From Paraburkholderia kururiensis (GTDB taxonomy: Bacteria; Pseudomonadota; Gammaproteobacteria; Burkholderiales; Burkholderiaceae), in the NCBI RefSeq assembly GCF_034424375.1, contig NZ_CP139965.1, positions 992,001-1,056,000 on the forward strand: a stretch of DNA of 64,000 nucleotides, given 5' to 3'. The position numbers and the translations under genes are program-made. The notes under the pieces are model-generated. The model saw only the letters and a list, made by a program, of their open reading frames with translations, ran no database searches and was not told the origin of the DNA. Position 1 is the stretch's first letter. Each line of letters begins with the position of its first letter. Positions 1 to 7,636 of the stretch are shown here, one piece after another.

Positions 1-12
1 GCCTGATAACGC

Positions 13-40
13 GGGCGGCGAGCACGCCGCAGCGCCGCCC
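13..40. other. Hairpin in the stretch before folC
   Basis: An 8-bp perfect inverted repeat (GGGCGGCG at 13-20, CGCCGCCC at 33-40) with a 12-base loop and no T-tract. It may mark the 3' end of the gene left of the window. accD usually precedes folC in this gene order and a TGA sits at 4-6, but six bases cannot prove that. Nothing else is evident before the folC start at 146. Confidence 0.35.
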
Positions 41-145
41 CGCCGCGGTCTCGGCCACCGTCGGCTTTTCAAACACGATTTGCCCCTGCGCGCCGCCAGC
101 GAAAGCAAGCGGCGCGCTGTCATTTCCGCGATAATCGCAGCGCAT

Positions 146-1456
146 ATGACGACATTCCCCACTCTCGATGCGTGGCTCACGCATCTCGAATCCGCGCACC
201 CGGTCGGCATCGACATGGGGCTCACGCGGATCGGCAAGGTCAAAGACGCGCTGCAACTGTCGTTCGCGTGTCCGATCATCACGGTTGGCGGCACGAACGG
301 CAAAGGCTCCACGTGCGCGATTCTCGAAACGATCCTGCTGAAGGCCGGCTATAGCGTGGGCTGCCACACGTCGCCGCATTTGCTCTCGTTCAACGAACGC
401 GCGCGCATCAACGGCCAGATCGCCACCGACGAAGAACTGCTGCCGCACTTCGAAGCCGTCGAGGCGGCACGCCGCTCGCTGCCGGAGCCCGTTTCGCTGA
501 CGTACTTCGAATTCACGACGCTCGCGATCATGCATCTGTTCGCCGCGCGCGGGCTCGATGCGGTGATCTTCGAAGTGGGGCTGGGCGGACGCCTCGACGC
601 GGTGAACGTGCTGGACACCGACTGCGCGATCATCACCAGCATCGATCTGGATCACACCGAATACCTCGGCGACACGCGCGAAAAGATCGCGCTCGAAAAG
701 GCCGGTATTTTCCGCGCAGGCAAGCCGGCCATTTGCGCGGACCCGGTGCCGCCGCAGACGCTTATCGACTACGCCGAAGAAATTGGTGCCGACCCGTGGC
801 TCTTCGGCCGCGATTTCCGCTACGAAGGCCAGCCGGGCAGCGAGCGTCAGCAGTGGACCTACGCAGGCCGCACCATGCGGCGCGCCGCACTCGCGTATCC
901 GGCGCTGCGCGGCGCGAACCAGCTGATCAATACGTCGGCGGCGCTTGCGGGTCTCGAAGCGCTGCGCGACCGCCTGCCGGTCTCGGCGCAAGACATACGC
1001 CTTGGCCTTGCCAACGTCGAGCTGCCGGGCCGCTTCCAGGTGCTGCCGGGCAAGCCGTCCATCATCTTCGACGTGGGCCACAACCCGCACGCCGCTGCGG
1101 TGCTCGCGCAAAACCTCGGCAGCATGGGCTATTTCCCGTACACCTACGCCGTGTTCGGATCGATGCGCGACAAGGACATTGCAGGCGTGGTGCGGCATCT
1201 GAAGAGCGAAATCGACCACTGGTGCGTGACCGATCTGCCGCTGCCGCGCGCCGCGAAGGCCGAGGAACTCGAGCACGTGCTGCGGGACGCCGGCGTGACG
1301 GACGGCCCGGACAGTAGCGTGGCGCGCTTCGAGTCGCCTGCGGCAGCGTTTCAAGACGCGCTAAAACGGGCAACCGAAAATGATAGAATCTTGGTTTTCG
1401 GAAGTTTCGTGACTGTCGCCGGCGTAATGGCGTGGCGCAAGTCACAGCAACACTGA
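146..1456 (+). CDS. folC: Bifunctional folylpolyglutamate/dihydrofolate synthase
   Basis: ATP-dependent ligase of the Mur ligase superfamily. It joins glutamate to tetrahydrofolates and makes dihydrofolate from dihydropteroate in the cytoplasm. Seen: a P-loop TVGGTNGKGST near residue 55, the folate-binding region with SPHLLSFNERARING, an FEVGLGGRLDAVN stretch, and a C-terminal Mur-type domain with FDVGHNPHAAA. The product is 436 residues, normal for the family. I chose ATG at 146; an in-frame TTG at 80 would add 22 residues that look unlike the family N-terminus. A SPOR-protein gene follows after 34 bases in the usual Burkholderiales folC-dedD-cvpA-purF order, so these genes are probably co-transcribed. 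Confidence 0.95.
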   Translation: MTTFPTLDAWLTHLESAHPVGIDMGLTRIGKVKDALQLSFACPIITVGGTNGKGSTCAILETILLKAGYSVGCHTSPHLLSFNERARINGQIATDEELLPHFEAVEAARRSLPEPVSLTYFEFTTLAIMHLFAARGLDAVIFEVGLGGRLDAVNVLDTDCAIITSIDLDHTEYLGDTREKIALEKAGIFRAGKPAICADPVPPQTLIDYAEEIGADPWLFGRDFRYEGQPGSERQQWTYAGRTMRRAALAYPALRGANQLINTSAALAGLEALRDRLPVSAQDIRLGLANVELPGRFQVLPGKPSIIFDVGHNPHAAAVLAQNLGSMGYFPYTYAVFGSMRDKDIAGVVRHLKSEIDHWCVTDLPLPRAAKAEELEHVLRDAGVTDGPDSSVARFESPAAAFQDALKRATENDRILVFGSFVTVAGVMAWRKSQQH

Positions 1457-1490
1457 CAGGCGGCTCCCGGGCCCAGCGGACCAGCCATTC

Positions 1491-2432
1491 ATGGGAATTT
1501 TCTCGTTCGGCAAGAAAGACGACGCACCGAGCCGGCGCGGCGCAGACTCCAGTGCTACGCGGGGCGGCCGAAATGCGCGCGTCGAGCGGCGCTCGCGCCG
1601 CACCGAACGTCCGGCGGCGGACGCCGACGCCATGCTGCTCGATCCCACCTTGCCCGAGAAGCAGCGGGCACGCCGGCGCCTCGTAGGCGCCATCGCGCTG
1701 GTAGTCGCGGCAATCGTCGTGTTGCCGATGGTGCTCGACTCGCACCCCAAGCCCGTCACCGACGACATCTCCATCGACATCCCCAACCGTCCCGTCGCGA
1801 AGGCCAGCACGGCTGTGCAGGACACCCAGGCGGGCGTCGCGCCCGACAATCCCCCGGCGCCGGATGCTGCGCCCGGTGCGTCGGGGCTGACGTCGGCAAG
1901 CCCGAATGTCGCGGTTGCTTCTTCCCCGGCGGCAGGCGCGAAGGCCTCAGCGAAGTCGGCCACGGCGGGGACGAGCAGTACGGCCAACAGCACCGCCAAC
2001 AACTCGCCGGCCGCCCAGGCCGCGCCTTCGGCAGCGGCTCAGTCCACCAAACCTCACAGCAACGCCACCCAGGCGGCAAACAGCGCGACGAACGGCTCGG
2101 CAAACAACAGCGCGCGCGCAGCGAGAACCGAACCCAGCACAGACGCGGAAAAAGACACCGGCTCCCCGGCTTCTCCGCCCGGCGCGCGGTTTGCGGTGCA
2201 ACTGGGCGTGTTTCCGGACGACGCCAGCGCCCGAAATTGGGCAGCGAAGTTGAAAGCGGCCGGAGTTCCCGCATATACGGAGCGTCGCAAGCAGGCGGAC
2301 GGCTCCATGCGCACGCTTTTGCGCGCTGGTCCGTTTGCGGACCGCGCGGCGGCATCGGCGGCGATAGCGAAGGTGCGCGAAGCAGGCCTCGGCGCGGGCG
2401 CGAACGGCAGTAGCGGCCAGTCCGCGCAATAA
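1491..2432 (+). CDS. SPOR-domain protein, DedD-like
   Basis: Predicted inner-membrane protein with a peptidoglycan-binding SPOR domain. In the family this domain recognises denuded glycan strands at the division septum. Seen: a basic cytoplasmic N-terminus (residues 1-62), one membrane helix at about 64-82, a long low-complexity Ala/Ser/Asn/Pro linker (about 100-228) consistent with a periplasmic spacer, and a C-terminal SPOR domain (about 232-303) containing RFAVQLGVFPD and LLRAGPF. Length 313 residues. The ATG at 1491 gives the expected MGIFSFGKK start. It lies between folC and cvpA, with 7 bases to cvpA. The linker is likely to vary between strains. The dedD name is by position and architecture only. 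Confidence 0.85.
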   Translation: MGIFSFGKKDDAPSRRGADSSATRGGRNARVERRSRRTERPAADADAMLLDPTLPEKQRARRRLVGAIALVVAAIVVLPMVLDSHPKPVTDDISIDIPNRPVAKASTAVQDTQAGVAPDNPPAPDAAPGASGLTSASPNVAVASSPAAGAKASAKSATAGTSSTANSTANNSPAAQAAPSAAAQSTKPHSNATQAANSATNGSANNSARAARTEPSTDAEKDTGSPASPPGARFAVQLGVFPDDASARNWAAKLKAAGVPAYTERRKQADGSMRTLLRAGPFADRAAASAAIAKVREAGLGAGANGSSGQSAQ

Positions 2433-2439
2433 GCCGCCG

Positions 2440-2934
2440 ATGTTCACCGCCTTCGACTACGCTGTAATGGCGGTCATCGCGCTGTCAGCCTTGCGGGGCA
2501 CGTGGCGCGGGTTTTTGTCCGAAGTGTTCGGGCTCGTGGGCTGGATTGTGGCGTTTCTGGTGGCGTGCCGGTTCGTTGGTCTGGTGGTGCCGTGGATTCC
2601 GGCTAACTGGCCGGGCGGCGCGCTGACCCAGTGGTTGATCGCATTCGTGATCATCGTGGTCGGCGTGATGCTCGTAGCGGGCGTGGCGAGCGCAGTGCTC
2701 AGCCGGCTCGTGCAGGCCACGGGCCTTTCCGGCGTGGACCGGTCGCTCGGGCTGTTGTTCGGCCTCGCACGCGGGGTCGTGCTGGTGCTGATTCTGGTCG
2801 CCCTTGCAGGCTTGACCGAGCTGCCCAAGCAAGCATTCTGGCGCGACGCGCTGCTGCGGCCCTACGCCGAGCAAGGCGTGCGTGAACTGAAACCGCTGCT
2901 TCCCGAGGCGCTTGCCGCTTACGTCCGCGTGTGA
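2440..2934 (+). CDS. cvpA: CvpA family inner-membrane protein
   Basis: A 164-residue membrane protein with about four hydrophobic helices (roughly residues 4-20, 24-45, 64-90 and 102-125) and a short charged C-terminus. CvpA is known as the colicin V production protein and is linked to envelope homeostasis; its biochemical role is unclear. The start MFTAFDYAVMAVIALSALRG is typical. It begins 7 bases after the SPOR gene and lies 111 bases before purF, the same partnership as in E. coli and most proteobacteria, which suggests one transcript. Confidence 0.92.
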   Translation: MFTAFDYAVMAVIALSALRGTWRGFLSEVFGLVGWIVAFLVACRFVGLVVPWIPANWPGGALTQWLIAFVIIVVGVMLVAGVASAVLSRLVQATGLSGVDRSLGLLFGLARGVVLVLILVALAGLTELPKQAFWRDALLRPYAEQGVRELKPLLPEALAAYVRV

Positions 2935-2974
2935 CAGAGCGACAAGTCGAGGCGGGCAACCCGAGAGGCGTGCA

Positions 2975-2986
2975 ACGCCGCGGCGT
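2975..2986. repeat. 12-bp palindrome in the purF leader
   Basis: ACGCCGCGGCGT is a perfect palindrome about 60 bases before the purF start codon. It lies in the 111-base gap after cvpA. It could be a small hairpin or a protein site; in GC-rich DNA such palindromes also arise by chance. Confidence 0.25.
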
Positions 2987-3045
2987 ATCACCGGGTTCTC
3001 GATGCCCGCGCCGCTACCGATTTCGAATCTTTTGAAGGACATGCC

Positions 3046-4596
3046 ATGTGCGGCATCGTAGGCGTAGTTTCCCGTTCCCCCGTCAACCAGCTGATCTATG
3101 ACAGCCTGCTGCTTCTGCAGCATCGCGGTCAGGACGCCGCCGGCATCGCCACCGCGAACGGCAGCACGTTCCACATGCACAAGGCCAACGGCATGGTGCG
3201 CGACGTGTTCCGCACGCGCAACATGCGCAGCCTGCCCGGTACCTGGGGCATCGGCCAGGTGCGCTATCCCACGGCGGGATCGGCAACGAGCGAGGAAGAG
3301 GCGCAGCCGTTCTACGTGAACGCGCCGTTCGGCATCATCCTTGCGCACAACGGCAACCTCACGAACTGGCAGCAGTTGAAAGACGAGATGTTCCGCGTCG
3401 ACCGCCGCCACATCAACACCAACTCGGACACCGAAGTGCTGCTCAACGTGCTTGCGCACGAATTGCAGCTTTCCAGCTCGGGTCTGCAACTCGACCCTGC
3501 GGCGCTCTTCAAGGCCGTTGCCGGCGTGCACCGGCGCGTGCGCGGCTCGTACGCGATCGTGTCGCTGATCGCCGACTACGGTTTGCTCGCGTTCCGCGAC
3601 CCGTTCGGCATCCGCCCGCTGTGCATCGGCAAGATGGAAACGCCCGAGGGCACTGAATGGATGGTGGCTTCGGAATCCGTGGCGCTGGAAGGCATCGGCT
3701 TCGAGTTCGTGCGCGACGTGGCGCCGGGCGAAGCGATCTTCATCGACATCGAAGGCAATTTTCACGCGCAGCAGTGCGCGACCAACCCGAGCCTCAACCC
3801 CTGCATTTTCGAGCTCGTGTACCTGGCGCGGCCCGACTCGGTACTCGACGGCGTGCCCGTCTACAACGCCCGCCTGCGCATGGGCGACTATCTCGCCGAG
3901 AAGATTCTCCGCGTGCTGCCGCCCGACGTGAAGATCGACGTGGTCATGCCGATTCCCGATTCGTCGCGCCCGGCTGCGATGCAGGTGGCGGCGAAGCTCG
4001 GCGTCGAATATCGCGAAGGCTTCTTCAAGAACCGTTACGTGGGCCGTACCTTCATCATGCCGGGCCAGGCGGTGCGCAAGAAGTCGGTGCGCCAGAAGCT
4101 CAACGCCATGGGCATCGAGTTCAAGGGCAGGAACGTGCTGATCGTGGACGACTCCATCGTGCGCGGAACCACCTCGCATGAGATCGTGCAGATGGCGCGC
4201 GACGCGGGCGCGAATAAGGTGGTGTTCGCCTCGGCGGCGCCGCCCGTGAAGTTCCCGAACGTCTACGGCATCGACATGCCGACGCGCGGCGAACTCGTGG
4301 CCCACGGTCGTTCGGACGAAGAAGTGGCGCGCTTGATCGGCGCCGACGTTCTCGTCTATCAGGACGTGGAAGCGCTCAAGCAGGCCGTGCGCGACATCAA
4401 CCCGGCGCTCAAGGGCTTCGAGGCTTCCTGCTTCGACGGCGACTACATCACGGGCGACGTGACCACGGAGTACCTGGACCGTATCGAGCGCGCGCGCCTC
4501 GCGCCGGATGCCCAGTCGGACCGCGATGCGGCCAGCGAAGCCATCGAAGGCGGCGTCGCCCGTTCGCAACTGCACTTGCAGCTTTCGGTGGAGTAA
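3046..4596 (+). CDS. purF: Amidophosphoribosyltransferase
   Basis: First enzyme of de novo purine synthesis: PRPP plus glutamine gives 5-phosphoribosylamine. The reading frame starts MCGIVG, so Cys2 becomes the N-terminal nucleophile after Met removal. There is no propeptide, as in the E. coli type and unlike the Bacillus type. Seen: an N-terminal glutamine amidotransferase (class II) domain with RHRG-type residues (QHRGQDAAG), LAHNGNL and RDPFGIRPL, then a phosphoribosyltransferase domain with the PRPP loop VLIVDDSIVRGTT near residue 364. Length 516, close to the family's 505. An AAGGA ribosome site lies at 3035-3039. The next gene is beyond a strong terminator (4797-4831). Confidence 0.97.
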   Translation: MCGIVGVVSRSPVNQLIYDSLLLLQHRGQDAAGIATANGSTFHMHKANGMVRDVFRTRNMRSLPGTWGIGQVRYPTAGSATSEEEAQPFYVNAPFGIILAHNGNLTNWQQLKDEMFRVDRRHINTNSDTEVLLNVLAHELQLSSSGLQLDPAALFKAVAGVHRRVRGSYAIVSLIADYGLLAFRDPFGIRPLCIGKMETPEGTEWMVASESVALEGIGFEFVRDVAPGEAIFIDIEGNFHAQQCATNPSLNPCIFELVYLARPDSVLDGVPVYNARLRMGDYLAEKILRVLPPDVKIDVVMPIPDSSRPAAMQVAAKLGVEYREGFFKNRYVGRTFIMPGQAVRKKSVRQKLNAMGIEFKGRNVLIVDDSIVRGTTSHEIVQMARDAGANKVVFASAAPPVKFPNVYGIDMPTRGELVAHGRSDEEVARLIGADVLVYQDVEALKQAVRDINPALKGFEASCFDGDYITGDVTTEYLDRIERARLAPDAQSDRDAASEAIEGGVARSQLHLQLSVE

Positions 4597-4796
4597 GCGC
4601 CCGGCAGCGCTGCCGGCGGCCGCGGTGATGAACCGCGGTCAGTCGTGATAGCATGGCGGCTTGCGTCGATTTGATCTCAGCTTGCGGACGCGGGGCAACC
4701 CAAAACAGCTAAAGCGACCGGTGCCGCAATCGCCCCGACGCTTGAAGCCGCTCAAGGTTGAAGCCACAGCCACACAGGCACCTCGCCAATTGCATG
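4597..4796 (+). other. Structured purF-metZ intergenic region, possible small RNA or 3' UTR
   Basis: This 200-base stretch between the purF stop and the terminator has no convincing reading frame. It holds a 16-bp palindrome (CCGGCAGCGCTGCCGG, 4601-4616), a 7-bp hairpin (CCGCGGT 4620-4626, ACCGCGG 4632-4638), and a long-range helix: GGCTTGCGTCG at 4658-4668 pairs with CGACGC (4736-4741) plus AAGCC (4745-4749), leaving a 3-base bulge. GGTGCC at 4720-4725 can also pair with GGCACC further on. The layout fits a structured 3' UTR or a small RNA of up to about 180 bases ending at the terminator. I see no strong promoter. The size resembles 6S RNA, but I could not establish a match. Confidence 0.4.
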
Positions 4797-4831
4797 AAGC
4801 CCGCTTATGCCGACGCAAAGCGGGCTTTTTT
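4797..4831 (+). terminator. Rho-independent terminator after purF
   Basis: Perfect 10-bp stem AAGCCCGCTT (4797-4806) / AAGCGGGCTT (4818-4827), an 11-base loop, and six T's at 4826-4831. This is the clearest plus-strand terminator in the window. It ends either the purF transcript or a small RNA between purF and metZ. Confidence 0.9.
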
Positions 4832-4838
4832 GTTGTCC

Positions 4839-4901
4839 GCCGATGCCACGTGTTCCCATGCCACCGCATGGGAAACCACATAAGCACGAACGCGCATCGG
4901 C
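4839..4901 (+). promoter_or_regulatory. Nested stem-loop leader before metZ (possible riboswitch or attenuator-like element)
   Basis: Between the terminator and metZ lies a compact nested structure. The outer stem is GCCGATGC (4839-4846) / GCATCGGC (4894-4901), 8 bp and perfect. The inner hairpin is TTCCCATGC (4853-4861) / GCATGGGAA (4866-4874), 9 bp and perfect, with a CACC tetraloop. CGTG at 4849-4852 can also pair with CACG at 4885-4888. The element ends 23 bases before the metZ ATG. Methionine genes are often controlled by RNA leaders, so a regulatory role is plausible. The sequence does not match the SAM-II or SAH consensus as I know them. Confidence 0.5.
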
Positions 4902-4924
4902 CCTGAAACGGAAACAGAACCAGC

Positions 4925-6118
4925 ATGGACGATACCCTCAACTTCGATACGCTCGCCGTGCGTTCGGGCACGCTGCGCAGCGACTTCAACGAGCATTCGG
5001 AAGCCATCTTCCTCACGTCGAGCTTCTGTTTTTCGAGCGCTGCCGAGGCTGCCGAGCGCTTCAAGAACGCCGAAGAAGCGTACACGTACTCGCGCTTCAC
5101 CAACCCTACCGTCTCGATGTTCCAGGACCGGCTCGCGGCGCTCGAGGGCGGCGAGGCGTGCATCGCCACGGCGTCGGGCATGGCGGCGATTCTCTCGGTG
5201 GTGATGTCGGCGCTTCAGGCCGGCGACCATATCGTCAGTTCGCAGAGCCTGTTCGGTTCCACGCTGGGCATGTTCTCGCAGATCTTCAGCCGCTTCGGCA
5301 TAGCGACCACGTTCGTGGATCCGAAGGATCTCGATGCCTGGAAGAACGCCGTGCGCCCGGAAACGAAGATGTTCTTCCTCGAAACGCCGTCGAACCCGCT
5401 CACGGAAATTGCGGACATCGAAGCAGTCGGCAAGATCGCGAAAGCGGCCAACGCGCTCTTCGTCGTCGACAACTGCTTCTGTAGCCCCGCGTTGCAACAG
5501 CCGCTGAAATTGGGCGCGGACGTGGTCATGCATTCGGCCACCAAATTCCTTGACGGCCAGGGTCGCGTGCTGGGCGGCGCGCTCGTGGGTTCGCGCAAAT
5601 TCATCATGGAGAAGGTGTTTCCGTTCGTGCGCAGCGCCGGACCTACGCTCTCGGCCTTCAATGCGTGGGTGCTGCTCAAGGGCATGGAAACGCTGTCGCT
5701 GCGCGTCGAGAAGCAGTCGGCGAACGCGCTGGAGATCGCGCGCTGGCTGGAGGCGCATCCTGCCGTGAATCGCGTGTTCTATCCGGGCCTCGAATCGCAT
5801 CCGCAATATGCGTTGGCGAAGCGCCAGCAGAAGGCGGGCGGCGCGATCGTGTCGTTCGAGCTGAAGGGCGACACGCCCGAAGCGCAGCGAGCCAACGCAT
5901 GGCGCGTGATCGACAACACGAAGATCTGCTCGATTACCGGCAACCTGGGCGACACGCGGACCACCATCACGCATCCGGCTACGACCACGCATGGCCGCAT
6001 CACGCCGGAGGCGCGCGCGGCAGCGGGCATCACCGAAGGTCTGATCCGTCTCGCGGTGGGACTCGAAAATTCAGACGACATTCGCCACGACCTGGCGCGC
6101 GGTCTGGATACGAAGTAA
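4925..6118 (+). CDS. metZ: O-succinylhomoserine sulfhydrylase
   Basis: PLP-dependent enzyme of the Cys/Met metabolism family. It makes homocysteine from O-succinylhomoserine and sulfide in direct-sulfhydrylation methionine synthesis. Seen: Lys207 in HSATKFLDGQGRVLGG as the Schiff-base lysine, the family stretch YTYSRFTNPTV near residue 56, SSQSLFGST, and GNLGDTRTTITHPATTTHGR at the C-terminal side. Length 397, typical. metZ is assigned over metB or metY because it follows purF, as in other Burkholderiales, and because of overall sequence. The gene has its own leader with a nested hairpin element (4839-4901) after the purF terminator, so it is probably transcribed separately. Confidence 0.9.
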   Translation: MDDTLNFDTLAVRSGTLRSDFNEHSEAIFLTSSFCFSSAAEAAERFKNAEEAYTYSRFTNPTVSMFQDRLAALEGGEACIATASGMAAILSVVMSALQAGDHIVSSQSLFGSTLGMFSQIFSRFGIATTFVDPKDLDAWKNAVRPETKMFFLETPSNPLTEIADIEAVGKIAKAANALFVVDNCFCSPALQQPLKLGADVVMHSATKFLDGQGRVLGGALVGSRKFIMEKVFPFVRSAGPTLSAFNAWVLLKGMETLSLRVEKQSANALEIARWLEAHPAVNRVFYPGLESHPQYALAKRQQKAGGAIVSFELKGDTPEAQRANAWRVIDNTKICSITGNLGDTRTTITHPATTTHGRITPEARAAAGITEGLIRLAVGLENSDDIRHDLARGLDTK

Positions 6119-6200
6119 CCGATTGCGCGGCGCCGGCACGACGAGGCGGCAGCCAGCCGCGCATCAGAGCATCAGAAACACGAAACCAGACCGATCCGGC

Positions 6201-6998
6201 TCAGTGGCGCTGCATGCGCCACTGTCCGGGCGCTACGCCGAAGCGTCGTGAGAATGCGTGCGTGAAGGCGCTCTGATCTGCGAAGCCCACTTCGAGCGCG
6301 ATGTCAGTGAGGGCGCGCCGCGGATCGGCAAGCAGCGTCACAGCCGTGTCCAGCCTCAGCCGCTGAAGGTAGCGATGCGGCGTTTCGCCGAACGCTTCGT
6401 TGAAGAGTTGATGAAAGCGGCGCATGCCGAAGCCGCAATGCGCGGCAAGGTCGGCGATACGCAGCGGTTCGGACAGATGCGTCCGTAACCAGCGGTCGAT
6501 GCGAGCGAAGTCGAGCCCTGCGGATTGCACCGCCATCGCCTCAGGCGCCGCGCCCGCCTGCGCAACGATGCCCGCGCACAGCCGCGTGGCGGCATCCCAG
6601 CTGAAACGGCGCGTTCGCATGTCGGGCGCACCAGGCCACGGCGCGTCGCCTGCCGTGCGCATCGCGATATCGCGAACGAGCCGCACGAGTCCGCTATCCA
6701 GCGCGAGCGGTCTTGCCTGCGCGAAGAGCCGCTCAGGCACCGCGACGGACGCCGCCGGCAAGTCCAGCACCAGTTGCCGGTTCTCGCCGATGCCCGCGTA
6801 GTCGTGGCGCGCGCCTGCCGGCACCAGCCACGCGGAGCGCGCGTCGATCCGCTGCGCGACGCCGTCCACGGCCATCACCATCGTGCCGTCGAGCCCCAGC
6901 ACGACCTGATGAAAGTCGTGCACGTCCGATGCCTCGATGTCGCCGTAACGGCGCAGCGAGACGCTGGGAGCGAGTAGTGGCGCGTGAGGGTGCGGCAT
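6201..6998 (-). CDS. AraC family transcriptional regulator
   Basis: A 265-residue DNA-binding regulator. The N-terminal 150 residues look like a cupin-type sensing domain (HDFHQVVLGLDGTMVMAVDG, WLVPAGARHDYAG). The C-terminal 100 residues carry the paired helix-turn-helix of the AraC family (LRIADLAAHCGFGMRRFHQLF and ALTDIALEVGFADQSAFTHAFSRRFG). The ligand and targets are unknown. It lies 60 bases downstream of the FKBP isomerase on the same strand and may share its transcript. A purine-rich GAAGGAG sits about 24 bases upstream of the ATG, too far to be an obvious ribosome site, with a C7 tract (7021-7027) between them. Confidence 0.88.
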   Translation of the reverse strand: MPHPHAPLLAPSVSLRRYGDIEASDVHDFHQVVLGLDGTMVMAVDGVAQRIDARSAWLVPAGARHDYAGIGENRQLVLDLPAASVAVPERLFAQARPLALDSGLVRLVRDIAMRTAGDAPWPGAPDMRTRRFSWDAATRLCAGIVAQAGAAPEAMAVQSAGLDFARIDRWLRTHLSEPLRIADLAAHCGFGMRRFHQLFNEAFGETPHRYLQRLRLDTAVTLLADPRRALTDIALEVGFADQSAFTHAFSRRFGVAPGQWRMQRH

Positions 6999-7058
6999 CG
7001 CGGCAAGCCGTGCGACGGAAGGGGGGGCTCCTTCACGTCATCGGCGTCTCTCGCTCAC

Positions 7059-7400
7059 TCAGACAGCCAGCAGTTCCACTTCGAACACGAGCGTCGCGTT
7101 CGGCGGAATCACGCCGCCTGCGCCGCGCGCGCCGTAGCCCAGTTGCGGCGGAATGGTGAGCTTGCGCACGCCGCCCACCTTCATGCCCTGCACGCCTTCG
7201 TCCCAGCCCTTGATCACCATGCCGCCGCCCAGCACGAACGCGAATGGGTCGTTGCGGTCTTTGCTGGAGTCGAACTTCTGCCCGTCGGTGAGCCAGCCGG
7301 TGTAGTGCACGGTGACGGTCCGGCCGGCCTGTGCTTCGGCGCCGGAGCCTTCGGTCAGGTCCTCGTACTGAAGGCCGGATGCGGTCGTGACGGTCGACAT
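7059..7400 (-). CDS. FKBP-type peptidyl-prolyl cis-trans isomerase
   Basis: Small single-domain FKBP of 113 residues that catalyses cis-trans isomerisation of prolyl bonds. No signal peptide is visible, so it is probably cytoplasmic. Seen: VTVHYTGWLTDGQKFDSS, FAFVLGGGMVIKGWDEGVQGMKVGG and PPQLGYGARGAGGVIPPNATLVFEVELL, which cover the whole FKBP fold and its active-site aromatics (Y, F, W, Y, F). A good ribosome site (AGGAG) precedes the ATG. A TACAAT -10-like box lies on the minus strand at 7436-7441. The kinase-like gene at 7637 is divergent. Confidence 0.94.
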   Translation of the reverse strand: MSTVTTASGLQYEDLTEGSGAEAQAGRTVTVHYTGWLTDGQKFDSSKDRNDPFAFVLGGGMVIKGWDEGVQGMKVGGVRKLTIPPQLGYGARGAGGVIPPNATLVFEVELLAV

Positions 7401-7556
7401 GAGTAACTCCTGGTTGCGGTAAAGGAAAAGTCGACATTGTAGGCGTATTGCCTTGCCCGCATGCTTTTCGCACTTCGCGAAGCCGGAGCTGGCCGGGGCG
7501 CCGGGAAAGGATGTCGGGCACGTTTCGTGCGCCGTCGGAACATCTTGGGCGCCGCC

Positions 7557-7562
7557 TATAAT
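7557..7562 (+). promoter_or_regulatory. -10 box before the histidine-kinase-like gene
   Basis: A perfect TATAAT, 74 bases before the GTG start at 7637. No good -35 lies 16-18 bases upstream, so an activator or other support may be needed. Confidence 0.45.
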
Positions 7563-7636
7563 TCATTCGCCCTTCGCAGTCGCGCCTTGCTTCATTTCCT
7601 CCGACTTCTACGAGCTTCGTTCAAGGAATTCCGACC

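Noticed and set aside
1..6. End of an accD gene at the left edge
   Set aside because: A GCC-TGA at the edge fits the usual accD-folC order, but six bases cannot support a call.
2485..4575. Long minus-strand open frame opposite purF
   Set aside because: It lies antisense to a well-conserved gene. It has a His/Arg/Val-heavy composition typical of the complement of GC-rich coding sequence, and no recognisable domain.
4597..4831. Calling the purF-metZ gap a 6S RNA
   Set aside because: The size and the terminator fit, but I cannot align it with confidence to the known 6S consensus. Reported only as a structured region.
4839..4901. Calling the metZ leader a SAM-II or SAH riboswitch
   Set aside because: The nested stems differ from both consensus structures as known to me; left as unassigned.
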